A DNA stretch of 64,000 nt from Mrakia gelida. Its lineage: Eukaryota; Basidiomycota; Tremellomycetes; Cystofilobasidiales; Mrakiaceae. Position numbers and translations under genes: made by a program. The DNA lies in the NCBI GenBank assembly GCA_024345305.1, contig BRON01000018.1, positions 62,001 through 126,000 on the forward strand, read 5' to 3'. Every line of letters starts with the position of its first letter. The first letter of the stretch is position 1. The notes beneath the pieces are model-generated. The model made no database searches. It was not told where the DNA came from and was given only the letters and a program-made list of their open reading frames with translations. Shown piece after piece: positions 12,033 to 26,933 of this stretch.

Positions 12033-13660
12033 TTGATGGAGCTTCTCGTCGTTTGCTTGAACGTGGAAAGGAGAGAGGAAGAGAACGAGACGACCTGACG
12101 CGAAAGGCCAACGAGGGGGTAGAGAGCTCTTCCGCTGACCTTCGAGGTGTCTCTGAAGCCCTATTCCAATACCGGTGCAGTTTCTCGCATTCCTTTCCCT
12201 GCGTCCAACCTTCTTCGACAACGAAGGGAGACGCGTGAGCCCGAAAACGCCATTGCGAGACGCGTCTCGTCCTCATGTGTTCTCGGCTCAGAATACATCT
12301 TGGTTGGTTTCGGCTTGTGTCTCTTCTCTGAATAGCTACGCCCATTCGTCGTGGTGACCATCGAGTCGCGTCTCAGGATTTGATCCCACTCTCTCACGCT
12401 CGCTCTCGAGGGAAGGTTGGGTAAATAGACGCGTCCGTTTCGACGCTGCGTGTCGAGGCTGTGGCGCTCGATGCTGCAGCATATGGACATCAAAGACAAG
12501 TCGATCGAAGAAACTTTTCGAGGGCCCAAGCGAGGAGGAGTCCGATCTATCGGCGTCCCTCTCGTTCACCTTGGTTTCGACGCGTCGGAACAAAACGCGT
12601 GGTTGTTTTTGTCCTTTCCCCCTTCGGCGTCTGCTCTGCGGTTTCGCTGCTCCAACTCTCGATGCACCTCGATGGTCGTCCCTGCTCCGCCGTCGAAGCT
12701 TATCCGGTATGGGAAAGATGCAGAGAGCGACATGGAGAGAGTTGTCCGAGAAGCTGGTCGGCCATTGATCTTCGCTCGGGACCCAAGGAGGATAAACTTT
12801 TCCTGTTCGAGGGTTACCCAGCTTTCGATCCGACGCCGCCTTTTCTCGAAGCAAGCGGCGTCGTTTGGTTCAGAGGTTGGGCCTTCGAACTCTCTCTGAA
12901 AAGGGTCTCGATCATCCTTAACGGTGCCGGAGGAGGCAAAAAGGCTGATCGGTAGTTTCCGTTTCGCCGCTTCAAAACTGCCTTCTTGTCGTCGTTGATG
13001 GAAAATTTGATCCCTCGAAGGATAAGATATGCTTCGGACGGACATCTTGGTCCCTCGAACCAAAGGAAAAGGGAAGGTTCTCGTCGCAGGGGCTCTGTTC
13101 TTTCGGTCGCGAGCGAACCGCGGACTGAGTTTCACGCATCGTCGCTCTTTTGGAAAGCCTGAAGTCTCCTCCAACCCTCACTCGCTCCTCTCTCGAGTCT
13201 ACAAGAACCTCTCAGCGAAGCCCTCTTCCTCCCCATCCCTCCTCCTCACCTCCCCTTTCCTCCTCGCTCTCCTTGAAGGAGACCAGGCAAACCGCCAACA
13301 ACGCTCTCAGCCCTTCTCCCTCCACTCTTGAAGCTCAACCAAGCTAAAGCCACTGCCCCCCTTCCTCCTACAAATCTCACCTTCCCAAGAACAACATCGA
13401 AAAGGACTCACACCCCTCGCTCGCTCCTCTAGGTGAGTTCTCGTTCTCTGTTCTCTTCGCTCGTTTTTGCTGTCGTAGAGCTGGAATCTGCTTGGCCGAC
13501 GACCTTCGGTTCCTCGCAAGGAGGCGTTTCTTTCCTCGCAAGCTGACTTGAAATCAACCCTTTTTCGTCCCTCTGAAACCTCAGTCGATTCCCACCCATC
13601 ATCCTCACACCCTCCTCTCAAGCAGCCGCATCTTCGTATACCAGTTTGATCCCCAAAAGG
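12033..13660. other. Long intergenic region with 5' UTR intron of the downstream regulator gene
   Basis: From 12033 to about 13150 the base composition is less pyrimidine-skewed than other flanks. ACGCGT boxes lie at 12231, 12260, 12429, 12580 and 12595. Open frames overlap on both strands and resemble no protein I know. From about 13150 the sequence is C/T-rich leader. A GTGAGT donor at 13433, a CTGAC box and a CTCAG acceptor ending at 13584 mark a likely 5' UTR intron upstream of the ATG at 13661. Confidence 0.45.
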
Positions 13661-16142
13661 ATGCTCACTTCATCGCATCGGACGACGAACTCGACGGGTC
13701 CTTCTTCCGCCGCCTCCTCCTCCCTCTCCCTCCTCCCTTCGTCCAACCCTCGCAAGAGGTCCCGCTCGCCCTCCTCCTCCAAATCACCTCACCCTTCTCG
13801 TAGGACAGGGTCTCCCTTCATCAACCACATCACTTCCTCCCCACCTCGAACGGTGCCAACCCTCCCGATCCAAGTCGAAACAACATCAACGCCGTCCGTC
13901 CCCTCGGTCATCGTCCCTTCCTCTCCCAACCCCTCCCCTTCTAGCTCGCTCCCAGTCCAAACGATTACCCAGGAGAACCCGATCTCGCCGCAGAGGTCTA
14001 CGGAGGGCTTGAACGTCAAGAAAGAGGTCGAGGAGGCGAGTCTGGAGGTTGAGAGACGAGAAGGAGACGCTGAGGTCCTTCCCTTGACGAAGGCGTCTCT
14101 TTCTTCTTCGGCAGCCGAGGCGTCGAAGGAGGGTGAACAGATCGTGGAAGCGAAGAGGAGGGAGGACAGAGAGACGTCTACCAGACCTGCGTCGCCTATG
14201 AGTGGAGTGGAGAGCAGCTCGGAGAGTTCGAAGGCAGAGACGAAGGTGTGCGAGCGATGTAAAACTCAAAAGTGAGCCCTCCTTCCCTTTGATGTTTCTT
14301 TTGACTTTGCCTCCTCCTTGGCCTAGCGAGGGAAGGGACAACATGGCTCGTAGGAGTGAGAAGAAAATCGTCTCCCTGCTGACTTTAGTCCTGTCTCACA
14401 GCGTGCCCTGCGTTCGACAACCAACAACCAAGCAACTCGATCCGTCGCGACCTGTCGTCTCAGCTACCCCTTTCCCTTCCTCCAGGACCGACACTCCTCC
14501 TCCCTTCTCCTCCACCTCGTCTACTCCCAACAACTCTACCTCTTCTCGCTGCGACGGATGCGTATCAGCGAACAAAGAATGCATCGTCGATGGAGTCGCG
14601 TCGAGATCGCGATCGGACGCGGCTACCTCCTCTCGTCCAGTCGCTTCCTTCGCTCATCGCCTCCCGTCACCACCCGCAACCTCGACGGACGTTTCGGATC
14701 GACCTCACCTCAACGGCCCCTCCCCTCTGACGGCGGAAGAGCGATGGACGCAGGAGAAACGGAGTCTGACGGATCGGGTTGGGTGGTTGGAAGGGGAGGT
14801 AGCGCGATTGAGTCAGGGTCAGGAGAGGCTGTTGAAGATGCTGGAGGCTGGCGAGAAGAGAAAATCGAAGAAGTTGAAGGTCTCGCCACTAGGAGCGTCG
14901 TCGGAAGGTCCCATCTCGTCGTCGCTGCCCAACGGAGGATCAACACCCGTCGCTCCTCCCGGAGATCTCCTCGGAAAACACCATCTCCCGTCCCTCAGTC
15001 GACCCTCCTCCTCCTCGTCGTCCATCAACAGATCCGCACCAACCTCTCGACGACCATCTTTTCCTCAACCCAACTCTTCCGCCTCTCTCACCTTCACTCT
15101 CCCTCCCTCGACCACTCCCCTCCCCTCAGCTCTCGCAGCTCTTCCTCCCGCTCCCTTCCGTCGACCAGTCCCGATTCACCATCGCGCCCTCCCAGGAGGA
15201 GCCAAGGAAGATCCTTACAACCGATCTCGACACACGCAATCTCCTCACAGCTACCCTCCTCCCGCTCCTCTTCAAACTCAACCGCGTCGAGCCTCCGAGA
15301 TCGATCAACCACGAAGGTCGTCCGAACATGAGCACCCATCCTCTCACCCTCGTCGAAACTCCCCTCCGGACCTCCACCAACCCCAACAACACCTCCATCA
15401 ACCTCCTCCCCTTCGAAACTCCCCAGCAAGCTGGTTCCCCGGCGCGTCGTCGTCGCCCTTCGGAGCTGGAGCTTCAGCCTCCTCGTCCTCCTCGTCCTCG
15501 CGCTACGCCCCACCTTCCAGATCCTGGTCTTCCGCCCCTCCTCCTCCACTAAATCGAGGAGGTCCTCCCGATGGGAACTGGAACCCACCTCCTGCTTTCT
15601 CGCGAGCTCCCTTCGGAGGAAACGAGCATCGTCGAGGAAGCGGAGACATCGGATACTCAACCTCGTCGGTCGCGACTCCTCCTCCCCCTCCTCCTCTTCA
15701 TCCCTCGGTTCTCCAGCATTCCAACACTTCCTCAAGAGGTGCTCCAGCTCTCCCACCAGGGTTCCTGTCCTCCCCTGCTTCTCGAACCACGGTCTCCTCC
15801 TCCTCCCCTGCTCTCTCGCCCAAACACTCTTCCCCTCCTCCTCCTCCTCCAACAACCTCCATCGTCCCTCCCACCACCATATCTCCTCCCTTCTTCTCTT
15901 CTCGCTCCCCACTCCCCTCCGCCTCCTCCCACTCCATCGCCTCCCTCCTCTCAGCGTCCGGAACCTCCTCAGCCCTGGACAAAAGGAGAAAATCGTTCAC
16001 CGGCATTGGAGCTGGATTCCAGGAGAGTTCGGTGAGAGGTGGAGGGGAGGAGGATGCTGTTGAGGATGAGGAGATGGAGATGGACTCGCCTCCGAGAGGA
16101 GGGGACGAAAGGAGGGTTGCTGGGAAGGAGATGAGGGTCTGA
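13661..16142 (+). CDS. Zn2Cys6-like transcription regulator with a split cysteine cluster
   Basis: Two exons, 13661-14271 and 14402-16142, give 783 aa. The only structured part is a cysteine cluster followed by a predicted coiled coil. The first half, CERCKTQNVPC (Cys about 197, 200, 207), is split by the intron. The second half, CDGCVSANKEC (Cys about 254, 257, 264), follows after a 46-residue Ser/Pro/Thr loop. A short amphipathic segment, LTDRVGWLEGEVARLSQGQ, follows and could dimerise the protein, as in Gal4-type factors. The rest is Ser/Pro-rich and disordered, with an acidic C-terminus. The usual run of basic residues between Cys 2 and Cys 3 is missing. No fungal middle homology region is seen. 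Target genes are unknown. The codons before 13661 lack an ATG in frame. Confidence 0.65.
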
Positions 16143-16486
16143 GGGAGGGAACGGTCGCGACGACGCGTTCCGTCGGGTTTCGGAGCTTGAGGTCATGTCT
16201 TTACGCGCTCGTTCATCTACTGTATACTTTGTTCTCTCGCTCTTTCTCCTTCACTCTCGTCAGCTCTACATATACCCACCTAAACCTCCTCGAATAACCC
16301 TCCGCCCGCTCGCCTCCTGCTCTTCTTCGCTCGTCGTTTCGTTTTCGCTTTTCGCTCTAGTCTATCTCATTTTGTTCTTGTTCTCTTCCTCCTTCTCTCT
16401 CGACGACCGAAAGTACTAGGCGCACATCACATCGATCGACGTAGATCACTACATACCGCAAAGCGCGCTCAACCCAAAGCGAGTCT
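16143..16486. other. Convergent 3' flank of the two regulator genes
   Basis: This 344-bp stretch lies between the two stop codons. It is C/T-rich and presumably contains both 3' ends. I see no gene in it. Confidence 0.4.
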
Positions 16487-19400
16487 TCACCTCTCGCCCA
16501 AAAACTCCCTACAAACCCCCACGCACTCCTTCATCTCCCCTATCAGAATCATCCCTACCATCCCAGCCGGTCCATTCCCTCCTCCCGCTCCCCCTCCGCC
16601 CCCTCGTTCAGAGATCTCGCGCTCGAGAACGTGCTGAGCCCAGCGGACGGGGGTGTCGAGGAAGGGGAGGGTTTGAGCGAGGGAGGAGGAGTGGGAGGAG
16701 CCTAGTTGGAGGTGGGTCGTTAGTTTCGTTGCTGATGATCTGGGGGAGGTGAGAGGAGGGGAGGGGAGGAGGGGGTTAGATGTCGAGGGAAGGAAGGAGA
16801 GAGGAGAGAGGGAGAAGGAGGGACGAACAACGCGACTGAGCTCGAAGAGGAAGAGGATGGATCCGACGAGGAAGGGACGGCGGTGGATCTTGAGGAGGGA
16901 GAGTACCCGTTGGTTGTTCCGCGGGCGTTTCGAGCTGAGGTGGAGCTGGAGCAAGGCTGGAGATGTTGAGGTAGGAGCGAAGGGGTGTTGAGGAAAACGC
17001 TGTGGTTCGATTCGATCGACGACGCGTCAGTTTCCGTTTCTCGACGAGGTCTTCAGGAACGGGGAAGGACAAGGCAGACACTCACAAAACACCCAACATC
17101 CAAACCTCCAGAGCCAACCTTCCTTCCGCTCCCGCTCCCTTCTCGTTCCCGTTCTTCCCTCCCGCAGACGACGAACCCAACGGATCCAACACGCCCCCTC
17201 TCTCTCCCAGATGTCCGTAGAGTTCGAACCCAAGCTGCATCAACTCCTCCAGTCTCTTTCTCCCACCGCTGCCTCCACCTCCTCGAAGCAGAAGCGCGAT
17301 TTGATGCAGCAGGTCGAGGAGGGAGGACCAGGCTTGATGGAGGGAGGTTGTGAGTGGCGAAGCCATCGAAGACAAGATGGGTACAGGAGGAGAGGGTTGT
17401 GAGAGAGAAGGGGAGAGGGAGGAGGAAGAGTTTGGCGCTTGGTTGTGGTTGTGATGAGGTGGAAGAGGGAGGGAGGGAGGAGGCGGTGGTGGGACGTGGA
17501 GGTGGGAGTGGATGGGGAGGGAAAGGGAGAGGAGCGTTGAGAGCTGAAAGAGAGAGAGGTGGAGATGAGGTGGGAGGGGAAGAGCTGGTGAAGGATGGGT
17601 TTGATTGGTGGATGGCGAGAGGGAAGAGGAGGAGCGCGTTGTTGCTGAGGTCGAGTTTGACGTTCCGGAGGTGTTGTTCGAAGAGGAGTTGGAGGTCGAG
17701 GACTGGGGAACAAATCGGACGAGAGCACGATGTTCAGCACTCGCCCTTAAGGCGACAAAGAGGAGGAAGAAAGGAAACAGGAGCGACTCACAGACGGGCT
17801 CGTTCCGTTCCCAATCGACGACACGCCCTGATTCGACTGACTCTCGAGCAAGATCGTCTCCACCATCCTAGCCGCAAACGAGCAGAACAGCCACGAGGTT
17901 TTGGAACCCGAGAGACCGTACTCGGACCCTGAGAAAACAAAGGCAAGAAGGAGAAAGAGGGCAGCGCGACGCGGTCGTCAGTTCGGTTTCCGTGTTCGTC
18001 GCGTCGAGCCTTCGACTAAACGGGATCCAACTCACAAGCCACCATCAAAACCGACTCCAGCTCCTGCACGCCCATCTCACCACTTTCACCACCTCCAACG
18101 ACGCTCATCGCTCGTGCTCTTTCGAGATACCTCCTCGCCGTCTCCTTCCCCTTCGATTGACTCGAACTCCCACTCGATATCCTGTGACCAACCCAAACCG
18201 CGATGCGAACGACCTTGAGGTCAGTATACGGGCTGTAGCCTCCAAGGTACCTTCGACCCTCTCCTTCATCGCGTCCCTCCTCCAGCTCGCGAACAACGTA
18301 CCTCGTTCCCCAGCTCGCCACCGCCAGATCCACCGCTCCCGCCGACATCTCCTCTTCTACCTCTTGCTTGGCACTAGGACTCCCAATCCAAGGAAACAGG
18401 AACGATAAAGACGAGAGGAAGGTCCTCTTAAGATCTGCTAGATCGGACGAGGAGGGTTGATCGTCGAACGACGCGTCGAAGGGCGAGAAGGGCGTGGAGG
18501 TCGGGATGGGTGTTTGGGAGGAGGTCGAGTTCGTTGGATTGAAGGTGGGTGAAATCGAGTTGGAGATGGTGGGAGGGGTGGGTTGAGCGGTTGAGGAGGC
18601 GAGGTGGTGGGATGAGGAAGAAGCGAGAGGAGGGAGGGTTGGAGGGGAGGTCTTGCTGGGATTTGAACCTGAGAGAAAGGACGACGACGACGAAGGTGCG
18701 ACTGGCTGCTGTTGTTGATGACCGTTCCCTCTTCCCAAAGGGATAGCAGGGACCTTGAAGAGCACCCCCGACGCGTCCTTCTTCCCAACCGCCTCGGCTC
18801 CCAGACCAACTGGAACTCCAACAGGCAGAGGCTCGACCTTCGCTCCTCTGACCCTTCCAGGACCGAACTCGTCGTTCGCAGGTGACCATGGGTGGAGAAG
18901 GAAGGCGATGGAGTTTTGATGGGGAGGAGCGGGAGCTGGAGGAGGAGGAGGAGGTGGTTGAGTTTGGGTCGGGCGACTCGAGGAAGCGAGAGGAGTACGA
19001 CCTGCAGTTCCTGAGCTGGAGTAGTTGTAGACCGGATGAGCGGCTGGTGGTTCGTAGCTTTGGAAGGAAGGGAGGGTGGTGGTTGGGTTCGGGAGGGAGT
19101 GGCGAGCTCTTTTGTTTGAAGAAGAAGAGTGGTGCGAAGACGAGCCGTTTTCGTGATGGTCGTGAGAAGGAGGAGGGGACCGAGACTTGGAGGTCGTTGT
19201 TGAGGAAGAGGAAGACGGTCGTTTAAGTTGTTGGGAATCTTGAGTGGTAGGGGAGTAGGTTGGCTGATGGTTTGGTGCGGGAGCTGAGGGGAACGAGGAC
19301 GAGGAGGAAGAGGAGGGGACGGTTGGAGGCGGAGGTGGTGGTTGTTCATGGGAGGACGCGTCGATCGTGGAGGAACCCTGAGGTTTGGCGGCGAACGATG

Positions 19401-20359
19401 TTGAGGACGACGAATGGTCGGGAGGGAAGGAGGAGTCCGGTGGAGGATCTAGAAGGGAGCAGCTGAAGGGAGGAGAGATGGCAGAGAGAGAGAGAGGGTC
19501 AGCTTGAGCTTCGAGAAGGGTTGCCGGCGGCGGAACGTCGGGGCTCTTCCATGAATCCCGAAACACGACAGCGCGATTGTGTGAGCGTATAGGAGTCGAG
19601 TGTAGATGGTAGAGCAGTCTAGATAGGTGGGAAGGACGAGTTCGGACGGGAGGGGAGGGGCGAAGGGAGGGAGCTCGGACGGATCATGAGTCGAACCGGA
19701 GAGCCCGACGACCTTGACCGCCTCCTCCTCGGTCTCTTGTACCAGGAAAAGCAGACTCTAGTAGCTCGCTGGTGAGCGTGCTCCAATCTCCAGATCCTTG
19801 TCCAAAAGACGAGCCCAAGAACCGTCCTTCCCATCGAGAAAGGGTCGAGAGCGACGAGGGAGGGAGGAAAGGGCAAGGAGAAGCTGGACTCACTGATCGT
19901 TGGATTCTATACAGGCCTCGCAAGGGAGGAGGTTGTTCAAGCACTTGATCTTCCTTCTCCTACACGTCTGACAGCTCGTGATAGGTCTAGGCTTCTTCCT
20001 CCTGCCAGAAGCGAAGAAGAAACGACAAGAAGAAACGAAAGGGAAGAGGGTTCCAAACGAGCTCGTGAGCTCACGTCGTCGGGCTTCTTCTCGCTCCTTC
20101 GTCGCCCTTGAATGGAAAAGAAGGGAGAAGAGACTCACTTTTTCCCATTAGGATTGTTGCCTTCTAGTGCTTCGTTTTGACCATCGAAGTAGACCTGAAG
20201 ACGATGGAGAAAGCGAGGAGAGCGAGAGGGAAGGGAAGGAGGTCAGCTCGAGCGTTCTCCTTCTCGGGTCGGTCGGTGCTCCTTCTCTTCCTCGTCTTCG
20301 CCGTCGGTTCTACTCACGAATTTGAACGTGTTCTGTCTAGGAGTGATGGTGTTGGACAT
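16487..20359 (-). CDS. Zn2Cys6 transcription factor with fungal middle homology region
   Basis: Exons in transcript order: 20359-20318, 20194-20139, 20001-19894, 19757-19743, 19462-18036, 17928-17792, 17702-17086 and 16934-16487. They total 2850 nt, or 949 aa, and close in frame. The zinc cluster is CQTCRRRKIKC then CEAC, with the sixth Cys carried by a 15-nt exon (spacing CX7C). A long Ser/Pro/Gln-rich linker follows. The middle homology region is recognisable in YTDLKVVRIAVWVGHRI, then AWSEYGLSGSKTSWLFCSF across an intron, and HQAWSSLLDLLHQIALLL later. The end reads PVRWAQHVLEREISE. Borders of the 15-nt exon and of the last exon are the least certain. It starts 181 bp from the MAP kinase gene in the opposite direction. 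The regulated pathway cannot be told from sequence. Confidence 0.75.
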
Positions 20360-20540
20360 GACACCTCCTCTACAAGAGCTTGGTTGATTTTTATTCGGGA
20401 AGGGAGGTCGCCGTTTGGGAGGAACGAAGGGAAAGAGCCCCGCTGGACAGCTCTGGCCTTTCATGCCGTTGACCCTCGCTGCCCTTACTCCCGACCAACA
20501 CAATCTCCAGAAGGAAAATCTACTCTCTCTCTCTCTCGCC
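20360..20540. promoter_or_regulatory. Very short divergent promoter between the Zn2Cys6 factor and MPK1
   Basis: Only 181 bp separate the two ATGs, so both 5' UTRs and core promoters must fit here. A CT-repeat runs from about 20522 to 20537, just before the MPK1 start. No clear TATA box is visible. Confidence 0.5.
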
Positions 20541-23640
<3,100 letters not shown>

Positions 23641-24084
23641 GTCATCTCTCGGTTAGGTTTTCGTCGCGTCTCTGCTTTTTCACCTTTGCTTGCTCTCCTT
23701 CGTCGGTTCGTGCGCTCGTCTCGACAAGTCCAGGACGCGCCCGTCCATCCCTTCTCAGTGTCCCGCTCGTTTTTGCTTTCTTTCACGAACTCCACCCACG
23801 CTTTTGTTTTCCTCCCATCTAAGTAGTCTACCTCTCGTTTGCTTTCGTTCTACCCATGCCTCTTTGTTCGTGCTCATGTCTCTCTCGCTGCGAGCAAACG
23901 CGACGCGTCCGTCGTTGGCTCTCGTTCGTTCTTCTCATCTTTCGCTGAAGCGAAGACTGACTCAGAATGATAACGCATCGTCAAGATCAAAGAGCCCAAA
24001 TGGATCGAGCAAAAAGGAGAGAGAAAAGAGAAAGAGGCAGGAGAGGGGAAAGCAAACCGCAGCCCAGAAACGCGACGAGGGGAA
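23641..24084. other. Convergent 3' flank of MPK1 and SNF12
   Basis: The 444 bp lie between two stop codons. The left part is C/T-rich and the right part purine-rich on the plus strand, as expected for two convergent 3' UTRs. No gene is seen. Confidence 0.4.
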
Positions 24085-26637
24085 TCACCTCCCTCCCTTC
24101 TGCAGCGCCTCCACCGCCCTCGCTCCTTCGTAGATGATCGTTGCTTCCTCAGCCTGCAAGCGAGCGACCAAAGGAAAACAGTCAGTTCCCTTGACTCGCT
24201 TCTCGGTTCGTTCCCGTTTCCCTCTCCAGAAGATCGACGAAAACCCACTCACCCAAGGCAACCTAAACACCTCGCTCCTCCTAAGATCCTCCGGCGCCAG
24301 TCCCGTCCCAGCCACTCCGTTGAGTTCTCCTCCAAGGGCAAGACTGAGATCCCTCGCTTGGGAGTCGAGCCATTTGTGGATGAAGGCGGAAGGGTCTGAG
24401 GCGAACGATTGGAGGAAGTCTCGTTTGGTTCGAGCGTTGCGGAGGGCGATGGCTAGGTTTGAGATCTATGAGAAGGAGGGGAAGCGAAGGGAAGGGAGAG
24501 GGTCAGGGGAGCGTTCTTTGGGTTCGATCGAGAAGACAAGAGGAGAGAGAGGGAGAGGGAAGAGAGGGAGGAATGAGAGGGAAGTGGGAAAGTCAGACGA
24601 CTCACCTCCTCATCCAACGAAACGATCTCCTTCCCTCCTTCTTCCGAGAAAGTCTGCAGGGCAGCGTTGACTCTGCTTTTGATAGGATCGTCCATCTCGA
24701 CTTCGAAGTCGAACACCTTGGGGTGGACGTGTCTCTCGACGTCGGTTCGGATGGTGTATCGAATGACGACAGGGTCGGGGAGGGCGATCCAACGGTTGAT
24801 GACTTCGGGGAGGTAGTGGATGGGGAGGGAATCGTGGCCGAAGATCTGATTTGACGCGCGAGAAGAGGATTGTAAAGGTCAGCAAGCACTTCTCGAACGA
24901 GAGAGAAGCTCGACGCGACTTCGCTCGACCAGGACCAGAACGGAAACTTACCCTCCTCAGCTTCGCATCCGCGTTGATCTTCCTCCTATCGTCCTTATCC
25001 TGCAGGTTGTTGATCTTGATGTAGCTCCACAGAGCCGCCAAGATCCCGACCCTCGTCTCCTCCTTCACGTCCAGCACGGTCGCGAACTCTCCGACGACCT
25101 TGTATCTCGGAGGTTGATGGTCGAGGTTCATGATGATTCGAATTGGGATGTTGTTGCTTCCGTTACGCATGATGGTGAAGCCGTCTTGAGCGGGGGAGGA
25201 GGTGTGCTTGTTCCACTGACGAAGGCGAGGGAGGGGACGGTCAGTGAGGGAAGAGAGGGAGGGAGGGAAGGAGAATGGGAAGGGGACGAACCTCGATGAT
25301 GTTGGGACCGATGGGAACATTGGGATCGCCCCTGTCCAGCTCGATGACCATGGACTTGAGGAAGGTGGAGAACTTGCGTTTCGAGGACTTGTCTAGACGA
25401 GGGTTTCCGCTCTGAGAGGGAGGGACGGAAGGGAAGGGTCGCCGGTCAGCTTGAGCTCTCTCCTTCGAGCTTTCATCCTCTGCATCCCTTCCACCGAGAC
25501 ATCCACCCTCAATCCTTCCTTCTTCGTTAACTGTCCCTCGACAGCACGGTCGAGAGCAAGAGACTCACATCCAACAACCTCCCCTCAATCTTCAACGCCC
25601 AACTTGGGATGGCTCCAGCTTCGGGTCCTGGAACGTCTGACTCTCCTGCTGCTGGTGGAGGCGGTGGGGTTTGGAAGGAAGACGTGTTGGAAAGGAAGAC
25701 TCGGACTGTTCGTTTGACCTGGAGAGGAAAGTGGTAGAAGAGAGTCAGCGACGAGACAAAGGCGAGGAAGGGAAGGGAGGAGTGCGAGCTCGACGTCGAG
25801 GAAGGAGACGAAGGTGTCTCGACTGCGACGAGAAACAGAGCTCGAGCGTTTCGAGGACGATCCGGGTGGGAATACATGGGGCTCGTATAAGAAAGCACGA
25901 GCGTGCCCAAACAATGCTCAGCACGAGGGGAGGGAGGAAGGGATGGAGCAAGAAGGAAGCGAGCTCGTCGTTTCTCGTGTTCCCTTCCCTCCTTCCCCTC
26001 CCTCGAGCTGCCCATCCAACCATCCATCCATCTCCACACCCTCTTCTCTCTCAGCCCACCCTCTACCTCCCTTCCTTCCCATCTTGTCCCTCTCTATATC
26101 CCTCCCCACCCCTCCCAACCCTCACCCCTTCGTGCGCGCGTCGTTCCCTCCCTCCCTCCCTTCCTCCCTCTCCTCCTGCCCATCCACCCCCTTTCGCACG
26201 AGACGAGTATATGCATCTATGAAAATCACCTTAACGGGTCTCCCCACTGCATCCTGCACCTCCACCTTCTTCCTGGTGATGGTCCAATCCAACTTCTGCT
26301 CCATCGCGACCAGATCTTTATACATCGACGATTCAGGGATTGAGAGGAGAGCGGGGAGGGGTGGGAGTCGTTTTCTATACGACGAAGGAACGAGGGAGAG
26401 GAGAGGAGAGGGTTAGTGATTGGCGAAAAAGTATAGCCGAAAAGGGGGAGGATGGGAAAGAAGACGAGGAGAGAGCTCGACTCACTTGGGTTTGGGTTGT
26501 TGAGGAAGGACGGTTTCTGAAGGTCGTTTGTGTAGAGAAGGTTGTTGTTGTTGTTGGTTGTGACCCTGCTGCTGCTGTTGCTGCTGCGCGTACTGAGCCA
26601 GCATCTGTTGTTGTTGATGGGGAGTAGGGACGGACAT
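24085..26637 (-). CDS. SNF12: SWI/SNF-RSC complex subunit with SWIB domain (Snf12/Swp73/BAF60)
   Basis: Accessory subunit of the SWI/SNF chromatin remodeller in the nucleus (family knowledge). Eight exons in transcript order: 26637-26486, 26374-26230, 25718-25569, 25411-25292, 25215-24952, 24845-24606, 24465-24253 and 24153-24085. They total 1353 nt, or 450 aa. The N-terminus is a poly-Gln stretch. SMYKDLVAMEQKLDWTITRK and RTVRVFLSN are typical of the family core. The SWIB fold lies at about residues 215-290, with LDVKEETRVGILAALWSYIK, NLQDKDDRRKINAD and the next exon starting IFGHDSLPIHYLPEVI. The C-terminal helices resemble BAF60 proteins. Intron 2 is 511 nt, unusually long here, and G-rich on the transcript strand. 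Snf12 and its RSC paralogue Rsc6 cannot be separated. Confidence 0.88.
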
Positions 26638-26933
26638 CGTTGGAGAAGGGAGGGAGGAGTTGGGAGGTCAACCGAATCAGGGAGGGCAGCGCGAGGAAGA
26701 GGGAAGGTCGTTTTCGGAGTCAAATCGCGAGGGTGGTCGATTCGTAGGTATCGTCTACTGATAAGATAAGAGATAGACTGGAGAGCGACTCTTTTTTTTC
26801 TTGGCCCGAATTTCGTGACGCTTCAGAAACGACGGTCCTCTCCTCTCGTTCCCTCCAACGTCGACCTCGTCCTCCTCCTCCCTGCCCTTCGCTCCCTCTC
26901 CTCCGGGTTTCTTGCCCTCGCCCTCCTTTCCAG
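26638..26933. promoter_or_regulatory. Divergent promoter region SNF12 / tandem-PH gene
   Basis: A 296-bp interval lies between divergent ATGs. A T-run at about 26791-26799 is followed by the C/T-rich leader of the PH gene. No defined operator is recognised. Confidence 0.45.

Noticed and set aside
12566..13174. 202-codon open frame on the minus strand
   Set aside because: It overlaps equally long frames on the plus strand, shows no family motif, and lies in a region open in most frames.
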